Assembly: GCA_023548195.1 (NCBI GenBank)
Contig: JAJHZJ010000335.1
Coordinates: forward strand, 7,257,677-7,321,676
Reading direction: 5' to 3'
Source of the DNA: Bettongia penicillata ogilbyi
Lineage: Eukaryota; Chordata; Mammalia; Diprotodontia; Potoroidae
DNA: 64,000 nucleotides
The notes beneath the pieces were generated by a model. That model did no database searches and had not been told where the DNA came from. It worked only from the letters and a program-made list of their open reading frames with translations. The translations under genes were made by a program, and so were the position numbers. This document shows, in pieces, positions 57,082-64,000 of the stretch. Position 1 is the stretch's first letter; each line of letters begins with the position of its first letter.

Positions 57082-58347
57082 CTGTAGTAATTTCTCACAT
57101 CCCTCAACTTTTTTTTCAATCTGGCTGTCCTTGGGAACCCTCACTTCACCCTCTCTACCTGGGGTGGGGAGTGGTGGTGGTGGAGGGGGTCTCCTGTTGG
57201 CCCTAGTCCCTAAATTAGCCACCAGGTGGCACTGTCTGAGCATGGCAGCCCCATCTAAGACTGGGGAGAGGGTCAGTCTCATGGACAAGACTTTAGGTCC
57301 CATCCCCTTCAGTATCCAAATAAGCCTTTAAAGTTGCAATACCCTGACTTCAAATGGCATTGTACTCCTGGGTTCTCATTCATCCAAGCACCCGGAACAG
57401 GAGAAAGGGCACTGCCAAATCCTTAGCGTCTGTGCCTGGTCCCCTCACTGTCCACTAGATGGCTATCCATGGCTGTCAGATGTGGACACAGGGAAACCAC
57501 TAATCTACTCACTCCTCTGACAAAGAATCTGATTTCTGAGAGATTCAGATCCAGTCCCCCTCAGCCTTCATAGACTTTCAATGTTCCAGTTGGGGAGGAG
57601 GGAGGAAGGGAATTTTCCCACTCTGCCTCGGCTTTTGTTTCTTTTTTTGGTGTCTCCTAGGTTGCCCTAACTCTTTAGAATCTGATTGAAGATGGAGCAG
57701 ATATGGGATGAGAGACAGCCTGGTAGAGCGGACAGAAAGCTGGCCTCGGAATCAGGAGGGCCCAAGCTCCTGATCCATTTCTGACACACACACTGCCTGG
57801 GGAAATGACAATTTGTCAGAGCCCCAGGTGACTCTCGAGACTAAAACCTGCCAAGCAGCTGCCGCTCTCCATCAGGAGAGGAAAGGGGGCTCCTTACCCT
57901 AATGAAATCATAGGTTTTGACCAAAAAATGCTATGAATCTTTTATTTCATTGCTATAATTTAAAAAATCTCTAGATAAATAAAAATATCTAGATCTCCAC
58001 AAACTCTGTGGCATCTTCCCCCTACCCTCAAGAAATAGCTAATGCCCAGGGTGTTTACGAAGCACAACTGAGATCATGTGCACAAAGTGCTTTACAAACT
58101 TTTAACGTGCTATGTGAATGTGAGTTATTGTTCCCATCTTACAGAGGGGGAGGTTCAGACAGGCTAAGTCAAACAGCTAATACGACACCTGAGAGATTCA
58201 TTCCCAGGTTCCCCCCAGCCTCCGGGAGCATGGGGGGACACATTCACATGAGGGACCCTGCACAGCACTTACGTTTTCTCTGAAGATGAAGGCTAGGATG
58301 GCTGCCGAGAGCTCTGCCAGGAATATTAACAAAATGAACAGGAAAAA
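43954..58347 (-). CDS. TSPAN18: TSPAN18, tetraspanin-18, last five coding exons (5' part outside window)
   Basis: Reading the minus strand, exons 58347-58273, 54339-54241, 52288-52106, 47115-47032 and 44001-43954 encode 162 residues ending CLFRGIQ and a TAA stop. All junctions are GT/AG in phase 0. The order is the third membrane segment ([20 protein letters not shown]), the large extracellular loop, and the fourth membrane segment. The loop has the tetraspanin CCG signature, the PEACC pair and six cysteines in all, as needed for three disulfides. The family protein is 248 residues as I recall, so about 86 N-terminal residues (cytosolic start, TM1, small loop, TM2) are encoded beyond position 64000. 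Tetraspanins organise membrane microdomains; TSPAN18 has been tied to ORAI1 trafficking in endothelium. A sequon (Asn-Glu-Thr) lies in the loop. Identity is very secure. Confidence 0.96.
44385..44560 (+). repeat. tRNA-derived SINE
   Basis: GGGTTCAAATCCTGCCTCTG, TATGTGACCTTGGGCAAGTC and CAGTTTCCTCCCCTGTAAAA in order. Confidence 0.7.
46480..46715 (+). repeat. tRNA-derived SINE
   Basis: AAGTTCAAATCCAGCTTCAG, TTTGCCTCTGTTTCCTCATC and AAGCACTATATAAATGTTAG are in order. Confidence 0.7.
47032..47115 (-). CDS. TSPAN18: TSPAN18 penultimate exon
   Basis: The 84-nt exon has acceptor TCCTCCTAG and donor GTAAGC. It encodes [16 protein letters not shown] and most of the fourth transmembrane helix ([12 protein letters not shown]), including the last loop cysteine. 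Confidence 0.95.
47440..47830 (-). repeat. CR1/L3 LINE fragment with reverse-transcriptase C-terminal remnant
   Basis: On the minus strand 47803-47588 translates to [17 protein letters not shown] and a LE...LGIINLE tail, the conserved end of CR1-clade ORF2. The 3' UTR wording follows to about 47440. It is an ancient, dead fragment in the TSPAN18 intron. Confidence 0.75.
48033..49020 (+). mobile_element. 5'-truncated L1 insertion
   Basis: An 11-bp duplication GCTGGTGACAA flanks it (48022-48032, 49021-49031). It carries the ORF2 C-terminal part ([29 protein letters not shown]-like residues), the L1 3' UTR, and ends TAAAATTAATATCAAAAAAA. It is closely related to the 3' end of the antisense L1 at 25863-26860. 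The open frame is fairly intact, so it looks relatively young. Confidence 0.88.
50175..50425. repeat. (GAGACA)n/(GA)n purine tract
   Basis: About 250 nt of imperfect GAGAGACAGA repeats, almost all purine with scattered C. It explains the serine/leucine-rich frames on the other strand. Confidence 0.93.
51055..51255 (+). repeat. CR1/L3 LINE 3' fragment
   Basis: Forward wording: AAATGGAACAGGCTTCTGGA, TTACTGGAGGCCTTCAAGGA and AGGCTGGATGACCACTTTCC, typical of the CR1/L3 3' end. Confidence 0.65.
52106..52288 (-). CDS. TSPAN18: TSPAN18 exon encoding the CCG core of the large loop
   Basis: The 183-nt exon is preceded by GTGGTTAG and followed by GTAGAA. It opens [13 protein letters not shown], contains [15 protein letters not shown] and the REEC cysteine, and ends LNKQ. 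It supplies five of the six loop cysteines. The donor GTAGAA is weaker than the others. Confidence 0.95.
52289..54240. other. TSPAN18: TSPAN18 intron
   Basis: SINE at about 52430-52600 (+), a strong MIR at 52850-53090 (-) and a MIR at 53290-53480 (-). The A-rich piece 53590-54230 shows nothing recognisable. Confidence 0.55.
52850..53090 (-). repeat. MIR SINE, near full length
   Basis: TTTAAGGTTTGCAAAGCTCC, CCATTTTACAGATGAGGAAA and AAATTTGAACTCTGGTCTTC in order. Confidence 0.75.
54241..54339 (-). CDS. TSPAN18: TSPAN18 exon encoding the start of the large loop
   Basis: The 99-nt exon lies between acceptor TTTCTCAG and donor GTGAGT. It encodes [15 protein letters not shown], the GGNETDVF stretch with an N-glycosylation sequon, and TWNSVMIT just before the CCG motif. 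Confidence 0.95.
55395..55552. repeat. (TTCC)n-rich pyrimidine tract
   Basis: Imperfect CTTCCTTCC and CCTCCC units over about 155 nt on the + strand. Confidence 0.93.
56885..57018 (+). mobile_element. MITE-like element (GGTTCTTAAC family), partial
   Basis: GAGGGTTCTGTGAACTTGCA at the left and CTGCCAAAGGGGTCTAGGGC at the right match the ends of other copies. The middle is shortened. Confidence 0.5.
57021..57079. repeat. (GC)n(AC)n microsatellite
   Basis: ATGCGCGCGCGCGC runs directly into about 22 AC units: about 60 nt of strictly alternating purine and pyrimidine. Confidence 0.95.
57219..57233 (+). promoter_or_regulatory. Candidate CTCF site
   Basis: CCACCAGGTGGCACT fits the CTCF core very well. 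Motif match only; in a TSPAN18 intron. Confidence 0.45.
57452..57466 (+). promoter_or_regulatory. Candidate CTCF site
   Basis: CCACTAGATGGCTAT is a weaker match, 230 bp from the previous motif and in the same orientation. Confidence 0.3.
58273..58347 (-). CDS. TSPAN18: TSPAN18 exon encoding TM3
   Basis: On the minus strand the acceptor is CTTTCCAG and the donor is GTAAGT. The 75 nt encode 25 residues: the third transmembrane helix and the FREN turn that opens the large extracellular loop. Confidence 0.95.
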
Positions 58348-59602
58348 CTGGAAAGATGAGAGAAGAAAAGCCAGGTGAGCTGCCGGCCAGAGAGGAGCGA
58401 GGGCGCACCAAGGCCAAGGTGAATGACACCAGCTTGGCACTTACCTCTCCCCAGGCCTGGAATGAGCCCCCCACTCTTTGCCCCCCATATTCCCTGATTC
58501 CCCTGGTTCCCCCCTGCTGTTGGAGCCTTGGCCTCCCCCCTTCCCTTCCCCACTCTTCCACTTAGCCCGTTGTAGGAGCATGGCTATTTGCATGTTATCT
58601 TCCCCTTAGGAATTGAGCTCCCTGAGGGCATGCCTCAGTACTTAGCACAGCATCTGGCACAAAATGGGCACCAAATTAGTGGAAGCTGACCGCTTGACTA
58701 ATACATACAGGTGCAAGGGACCTCAGAAATCCTTTGATCCAACCTCACCTGGTTTTACAGGTGAGAAAACTGAGGCCCAGAAATGTTACATGTTTTGCCC
58801 AAAGTCACAAAACTGATTGTGCAAACCCATGTCCTCTGACTTCAAGCCCTCATTCCATGGTATCGTATGAACTTTGGATCAGCAGAGAGAGACAGAAACA
58901 ACAAATGGAATTTGAAATCTGGGATAAGTGAGAAGACAATAGGAAAACACCCAACTGACACTTCAGTTAAGGGGAAACCCATTGACACCTGACGCTAGTA
59001 CCCCATTCTACTTTAGGGTGACTGAATTATTAGGAGTTCAAGCCACCATGCTCCAAGAAGCTCCAGTGTAGCATAATGACAGAGATGGCAGGTGTGATCC
59101 ATGATTTAACATTAATGATCTTTGATGGAATGTTGAGAATAAGAGGGGTAGTGTAAGACTGGAGAAGGACAAATATCTTGATTTTTTTTTTTAAAGTGTA
59201 CATTATAGGACAGTAGACTAGTCTTTGAATCCATGCAAACTCTGCTATATATTATTAAAGAGGTAGTTAGTAAACACTTAGGAAAGGAAGAAGGAGAGGT
59301 CAAGTTCATGTAAGGGGTAGCTTCCTGATAGAAATATCCCAAAATGGAATGATTTGTCTTTGGAGATAGTGGATCCGTTTCTTTCCTCACTCTTGCCCCT
59401 GTTAGAAATCTCCCCATGGAAGATGAATGATCACTCATCAGAGATATAGTGGAGATGGTTTTTCAGGTCTCCTTCTGGCTATGATATTCTGTAAGTTATT
59501 GCTTCAGAAGTAGCCAATGTCAGAGGCAGACATCCCTCCATCAAGAGGGTTTAAGAAGTTGAGTGCTCTTGCCTGCTTTCCCCACCAAGCAAAAGGCTTC
59601 TC

Positions 59603-59779
59603 TGACCAGATATTTATCAGGATGACTGGAGATGACCCAGGATGAGGCCATTGGGGTTAGGTGACTTGCCTAAGGTCACATAGCTAGTGAGTGTCAAGTG
59701 TCTGAAGTAAGATTTGAACTCGGGTCCTCCTGACTTCTGCACTGGTGCTCTATCCACTGTACCACCTAGCTGCCCTTAA
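59603..59779 (-). mobile_element. 3'-truncated marsupial SINE part of the composite
   Basis: Reverse copy of the family at 33432, from GACCAGATATTTATCAGGAT back to the GGGCAGCTAGGTGG start. The SINE 3' body beyond about position 175 is missing. Confidence 0.8.
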
Positions 59780-60811
59780 TGAGGTAAATAGCAAATATAC
59801 ACAGAACTTAGTCAAATTTATAAGAAATATAAGCCATTCTCCAACTGTTAAATGATCAGAGAATAGAAACAGGCACTTTTCAGATGAAGAAATCAAAGTT
59901 ATTTACAGACACATGAAAGAGTGCTCTAAATCACTATTGATTAAAGAAATCAAACTAAAACACTTCTGAGGTACCACTAAACACCTATCAGATTGACTAA
60001 TATGACAAGAAAGGAAAATGATAAATTTTGGAGAGGATGTAGAAAAAATTGCAGCACTAATGCACCATTATTGGTGGAGTTGTGAAATGATCCAACTGTT
60101 GAGAGCAATTTGGAACTCTACCCAAAGGGCAGTCAAACTGTGTGTACACAGAGAGCATAAAAGGGGAAAAGGACCTACATGTGCAAAAATATTTATAGCA
60201 ACTCTTTTCCTGGTGTCAAAATATTGGGAATTGAGAGGATGCCCATCTGCTGGGGTATATGAATATAAAGTAATACTATTGTGCAATAAGAAATGATGAA
60301 CAGGAAGATTTTAGAAAAATCTGGAAAGACTTATATGAACTGATGCAAAGTGAAATGAGTAGAACCAGGAAAACACTGTATACAGTATCAGCAACATTAT
60401 GTAATGAGCAACTAGGAATGACTCAGCTCTTCTCAGTAATACAGTGATCCAAGACAAGCACAAAAGATTCAGAAAGGAAGATGTTACCTATATGCAGATA
60501 AAGAACGGATGTGTGTGAATGCAGATTGAAGCATATTTTTTCACTGACTTTATTCTTCATCATGGGTTTTTTTTCCATTTGATATATTTCTTCTTTCACA
60601 ACTGTAACTAATATTGAGATATGTTTACATAATAATACATGCATAAACTATATAAAACTGTTAGAAGAAGGGAGAGAAGGAAAGGAAGGGAAGGAGAAAA
60701 ATTTGGAACTCAAAAATCTTGTAAAAATAAATGATAAAAATTTTCTTGAGATGAAACTGGGGAAAAATAAAAAAAAAATGTTGATTTCAAAAAAGAAAAA
60801 ACAAAACAAAA
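59780..60811 (+). mobile_element. Old 5'-truncated L1 3' end part of the composite
   Basis: ORF2 end words (GGCACTTTTCAGATGAAGAA, AGTGCTCTAAATCACTATTG) and 3' UTR match the L1 at 48033 but with many more substitutions. It ends in GAAAAAACAAAACAAAACAA. Confidence 0.8.
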
Positions 60812-61489
60812 CAAAAGGCTTCTCAGTCAATTTGCTCTTTGTCTTTTGAGATCTTCCTCCTACCCCCTCCCTTCAGGTATATTTGCCTTACACTGGTATA
60901 CTTTGACTCCCGTAAGACACTGAGGTTGCCCCTAGCAACCAGCAGATTTTTTTTTCCTCTCTTCCCTTTGGATACAAGCTGTATTAGGAATAAAGTGCCT
61001 CAGAAATGACTATTTAAAAAAGCTTGTGTCCCTATTGGAGCAAGGCAACATTTTAAGACAAGATTAAGTGTAAAAGATTACACAGAACAGATTTCTGATA
61101 GCTACACTCAGAGTCAAAGGCTTTCCTTCAAGAAATGGAAGAGAAGCCTTTAAATACCAACTAATCAACTGCCTTCTCAGAGTCAATGAGGCTCACTGAG
61201 TCTTTGGAGGGGACATATGGATGGTATAAAACATGGGATCCTGGCTGCACACTGTGCTTCCTCCAGGGCTTCAGATTGATATCACTCTGGTCTGTCCAGA
61301 ATAATCACTTCCAGTTGATGACCAAAGAGCTTTGCTCCTGTGTGCTTCTGGTCTGACCATAGGGTGTCCAGACTCTGACAATCTGAGTGTGAGGTCTGAA
61401 AGCTGCTAAGCTGTCAAAGCCCAGCTATTCTCAGTACTGTCAACAGCTGGATTAACACATGCTACACCTATACTCTGATGTCCTTCAAA

Positions 61490-61930
61490 AGAAGCAGTAT
61501 GGCATGGTGGATACAGCCCTACACGTGTAGTCAGGAAGAGCAGGGTTCAAGTCCTACCTCAGACAATTGTGTGGCCTTGATGTAATTTTTCTCCTCCTCA
61601 GCTTTAAAATAGGGATAAGAATAGGACCTCCTTCCCACGATTGTTTGGGGAATCAAATGAGACAATGCATGAGCAGTAGTATGGGAAAGTTTACTGGATT
61701 TGGTACTGAGTTCAAATCCTGCCTCTGACACTTGCCACTTGCATGCCTATGATTGTCTATTTTTCTGAACCTCAGTTTCCTCATCTGTAAAATATAAGAC
61801 TTGTACTGGATGACGTTGGACAAGTTGCCTTTCTTCTCTGGACCTTAGTTTCCTCATCTGTAAAATAAGAGGGTTGAGCTAGATGATACCTAAAGTCCCT
61901 ACAAGCTCTAAAGTTCTGTCATTCTATGAT
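61490..61930 (+). repeat. Two to three adjacent tRNA-derived SINE/MIR copies
   Basis: CAGGGTTCAAGTCCTACCTC at 61543, GAGTTCAAATCCTGCCTCTG at 61710 and TTAGTTTCCTCATCTGTAAA at 61846 mark consecutive copies. Confidence 0.65.
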
Positions 61931-62789
61931 TCTGGTGTCTTTACCAGGTATGTCCTAGTGAATTGGGAGCTGACCTCTGAGTCAGGATAACCTGGGTTCA
62001 GGTTGTGCCTCTGATACACAGTGACTTTGTGATTTGAGGTGACCTATGTTAGCAGGACAGAAAGAAGGAGAGTGACCTCCTGACCTTCCCAAGTACACCA
62101 TTATCCAGTAATGATGCTTTATATCTCACTCACACCAGCCTAGATCTCTTCCTCCTTCCAGTGTTAGAGAGGAAGCCTCATGAATTTTCTCCTCTGCAGC
62201 CACTGACTGACTCTGCTATGAAGCTCTCCCGGAACCCTCAGCTTTGTTTTGATGTATTACTGATCTATCTGATTTCACATAGCATGGGTGGGGCAGGGCA
62301 GTTCACTCCGCTCAGATGTTGGTAAATGCTTGAAGGACATTGGCCAAGAAATGTTTTATGAGCTCTTGGCCACCTAATATGACTCTCTCTTCCCCATTGG
62401 CTCAAAGACCAAAGCTAAGAACAACTTCCATCAATGCTTCATGAAGCACTGAATGGTGCCCCCAAGGCAGTGGAGGTGGCATCTGACCAAAATGAGGAGA
62501 CCCTCATTCCACACTTTCTCTTCCCAAATTTCCTCAGTTTTCAAGCTCTAAGATTCAGGTTTCTTTATGGCAGTGTCCTTGTTGATCAATGAATTGATGT
62601 AATACAGTGGAAAGAGTACATGGGAGTTGGAAGATGGAGGGTTTGAGGTCACATCAAGACCTAGCCTTTGAAGTCTGACACAGGGCATTGTGACCTGGAA
62701 AAGTCACTTGATGTCTCAATGTTCTAGGTAACTCTAAGTCCAGAAATTGCAGAGCAGGTGCCCATCTGCGCTGGTAGAAGGAGTTTTTA

Positions 62790-62950
62790 AAAGACCAGAA
62801 GGGACCTTAATCCAACCCCTTCATTTTACAGTCAAGGCAGCAGAGATGTAAGAGGAGGATGGGACTTGCCCTAAGATACACTGGCACATAGCAGTGGAAC
62901 TCAGAACAGACATCAGGTTCTCTGACTTCCGGGCCAAGGTTGCAGTCCCA
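62790..62950 (-). repeat. MIR SINE
   Basis: CAGAAGGGACCTTAATCCAA, TCATTTTACAGTCAAGGCAG and CAGGTTCTCTGACTTCCGGG are in order. Confidence 0.55.
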
Positions 62951-63190
62951 CTTAGCTTGGCTCAGTGCCATGACTAGAGGCCATATTCATGACTCCAGTC
63001 AGCTGTCTTTCAAATGTGGGCTATTAGCTACAAAAAAGGTGAGAAAAGAGAGTGAAACATCTTCCAGAAACTGATAGAAAAAACAGCTGTAAGACCAGGG
63101 TTGAGTCCTAACTCAGACACAGCTATGCAACCCTGGATGAACTATTTCCTCTTTCTGAGCCTCAGTTTCCCCATATGTAAAATAGGACTT

Positions 63191-63400
63191 GAGCAGCTAG
63201 GCAGTGCAATGGAGGGAGTGTCAGTCCTGGAGTCAGGAGGACCTGAGTTCAAATGTGCCACCCTGGACAAATCATTCACCTTGTTTCCCTCAGTTCCTCA
63301 TTTGTAAAATGAGCCAGAGAAGGAAATAGCAAACCATTCCAGCATCTTTGCCAAGAAAACTCCAAATGGGGTCACAGTCAGACACAACTGACTGATTACA
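63191..63400 (+). mobile_element. MAR1-like SINE
   Basis: GAGCAGCTAGGCAGTGCAAT opens it. AGGACCTGAGTTCAAATGTG, TCATTTGTAAAATGAGCCAG and CTCCAAATGGGGTCACAGTC follow. Confidence 0.75.
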
Positions 63401-64000
63401 CATCAACAAAAAATAGGACTAAAAATGCCATACAAATCTGTGGTGTGCTCAGATGATATAATACATATATCTATGCAAACATATTACATGTAAGGAGAAA
63501 GAGAGTATTACATAAATGTGACATTCTTTTTCAGAGGCCTGTGATTTCATCAGTATAAGGAGCTCCCAGTGGAAAATGTTCTCTTGTAATACAAATCATC
63601 ATCTTCTCTGAAATTGGGAGTCTTAGAAGAGGTCTGTGTCACTGACAGGTCCCCCAATTGGCTGGGATCGAACAGCCGGTGGGACAAAGGCAGGATATTG
63701 ATCAAAGGTTGCTTCCCCTGGGAATCCCAGACTGGGAAGCCAATGGCACACAACCTGGTGAGGGTGAAGGAGAAGATGGAGCTCATACTCCTTCCATCTT
63801 CCATAGAGCCCAGTGGCACCAATTATAACCTAACCTCTGCAATAAATGGCAAAACCCAGTAAGTGAGAGGCAGACACTGAGTCTCCAACTTCAAGTCCAG
63901 GGTGCTTCCCATTGCACCATGATTTCCTTTGGACTCACAAGCGCCTGGAGATAGAGGGGAGGATTTGAGGATGAGAAAGGAGGGTGGATGTCAAAGGGGC

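Larger units (their letters stand above)
54340..58272. other. TSPAN18: TSPAN18 intron
   Basis: MIR-like pieces lie at about 54485-54600 (+), 54690-54890 (-), 56660-56795 (-), 57690-57840 (+) and 58040-58200 (-); an L3-like scrap is at about 56110-56225. A TTCC tract, a MITE-like piece, a GC/AC microsatellite and two CTCF-like motifs are listed separately. The stretch 54900-55390 is unmarked. Confidence 0.55.
59603..60811. mobile_element. Composite insertion: inverted SINE 5' part joined to truncated L1
   Basis: CAAAAGGCTTCTC occurs at 59590-59602 and 60812-60824 and flanks the whole unit. From 59603 to about 59779 is the reverse complement of the SINE first half (ending CACTGTACCACCTAGCTGCCC). 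From about 59780 a + strand L1 ORF2/3' end runs to an A-rich tail at about 60811. No duplication separates the two parts. Confidence 0.65.
58348..64000. other. TSPAN18: TSPAN18 intron, continuing past the window
   Basis: The exons for the first about 86 residues are not found here, so the intron runs past the right edge. It holds MIR/L2 tails at about 58600-58690 and 58705-58870, a composite SINE/L1, several SINEs (61490-61930), a MIR at 62790-62950 and a SINE at 63191-63400. Nothing is identified at 58880-59270, 60830-61480, 61940-62590 or 63410-64000. Confidence 0.6.

Noticed and set aside
56776..57331. 175- and 132-codon frames
   Set aside because: They cross the GC/AC microsatellite and a MITE-like element; no conserved domain.
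58348..64000. Search for the remaining TSPAN18 N-terminal exons
   Set aside because: No minus-strand segment encoding the expected TM1-TM2 region with flanking splice sites was found, so these exons most likely lie beyond the window.
1..64000. CRISPR array, phage, toxin-antitoxin or operon-like system
   Set aside because: The window is mammalian with introns and retroposons; the tandem arrays lack the conserved-repeat/unique-spacer structure and cas genes.

Overview
This is vertebrate nuclear DNA from a marsupial, read with high confidence. It has split genes with consensus GT/AG splice sites, a CpG-rich promoter zone, and very dense interspersed repeats. The repeats include marsupial-type tRNA-derived SINEs opening GGGCAGCTAGGTGG, therian L1, an ORF1-only HAL1-type LINE, old L2, MIR and CR1/L3 pieces, and many microsatellites. 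The long SINE form at 33432-33738 resembles families I recall from Australian marsupials, so an australidelphian is my guess, but the species is not determined by eye. There is no prokaryotic operon, CRISPR array or phage.

Two protein genes are present and face each other, the arrangement I recall for human 11p11.2. TP53I11 (tumor protein p53-inducible protein 11) lies on the + strand. A GC-rich 5' zone (about 5.4-7.7 kb) carries likely non-coding first exons. Six coding exons between 18771 and 36087 join without a frame error into a 189-residue, four-helix membrane protein. Its 3' UTR probably ends near 37.6 or 38.2 kb. TSPAN18 (tetraspanin-18) lies on the - strand. Its last five coding exons (58347 down to 43954, all phase 0) encode the C-terminal 162 residues: the third membrane segment, the large extracellular loop with the CCG motif, and the fourth membrane segment. 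Its 3' UTR runs to a poly(A) signal cluster near 41.52 kb. The first about 86 codons and the promoter lie beyond the right edge.

Layout: 1-5.4 kb is repeat-rich upstream flank; 5.4-7.7 kb is the CpG promoter zone; 7.7-18.7 kb is TP53I11 intron 1, packed with MIR/SINE copies and a 33-bp minisatellite; 18.7-25.4 kb holds five coding exons; 25.4-35.95 kb is a large intron dominated by a nearly complete but dead antisense L1 that hosts a HAL1-type element and a SINE. From 36 to 38.2 kb is the last TP53I11 exon and 3' UTR. From 38.2 to 41.5 kb is the space between the two converging genes, with two oppositely oriented arrays of the same roughly 30-bp repeat. From 41.5 to 64 kb is TSPAN18 with its introns, which contain a young truncated L1 and a composite SINE/L1 insertion.

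The two genes are not known to act in one pathway; their adjacency looks like conserved synteny. The most interesting structures are in the repeats: the inverted minisatellite arrays between converging 3' ends, the HAL1-in-L1 nest with a clear target-site duplication, and a SINE-L1 composite bounded by one shared duplication. I found no convincing undescribed biological system.
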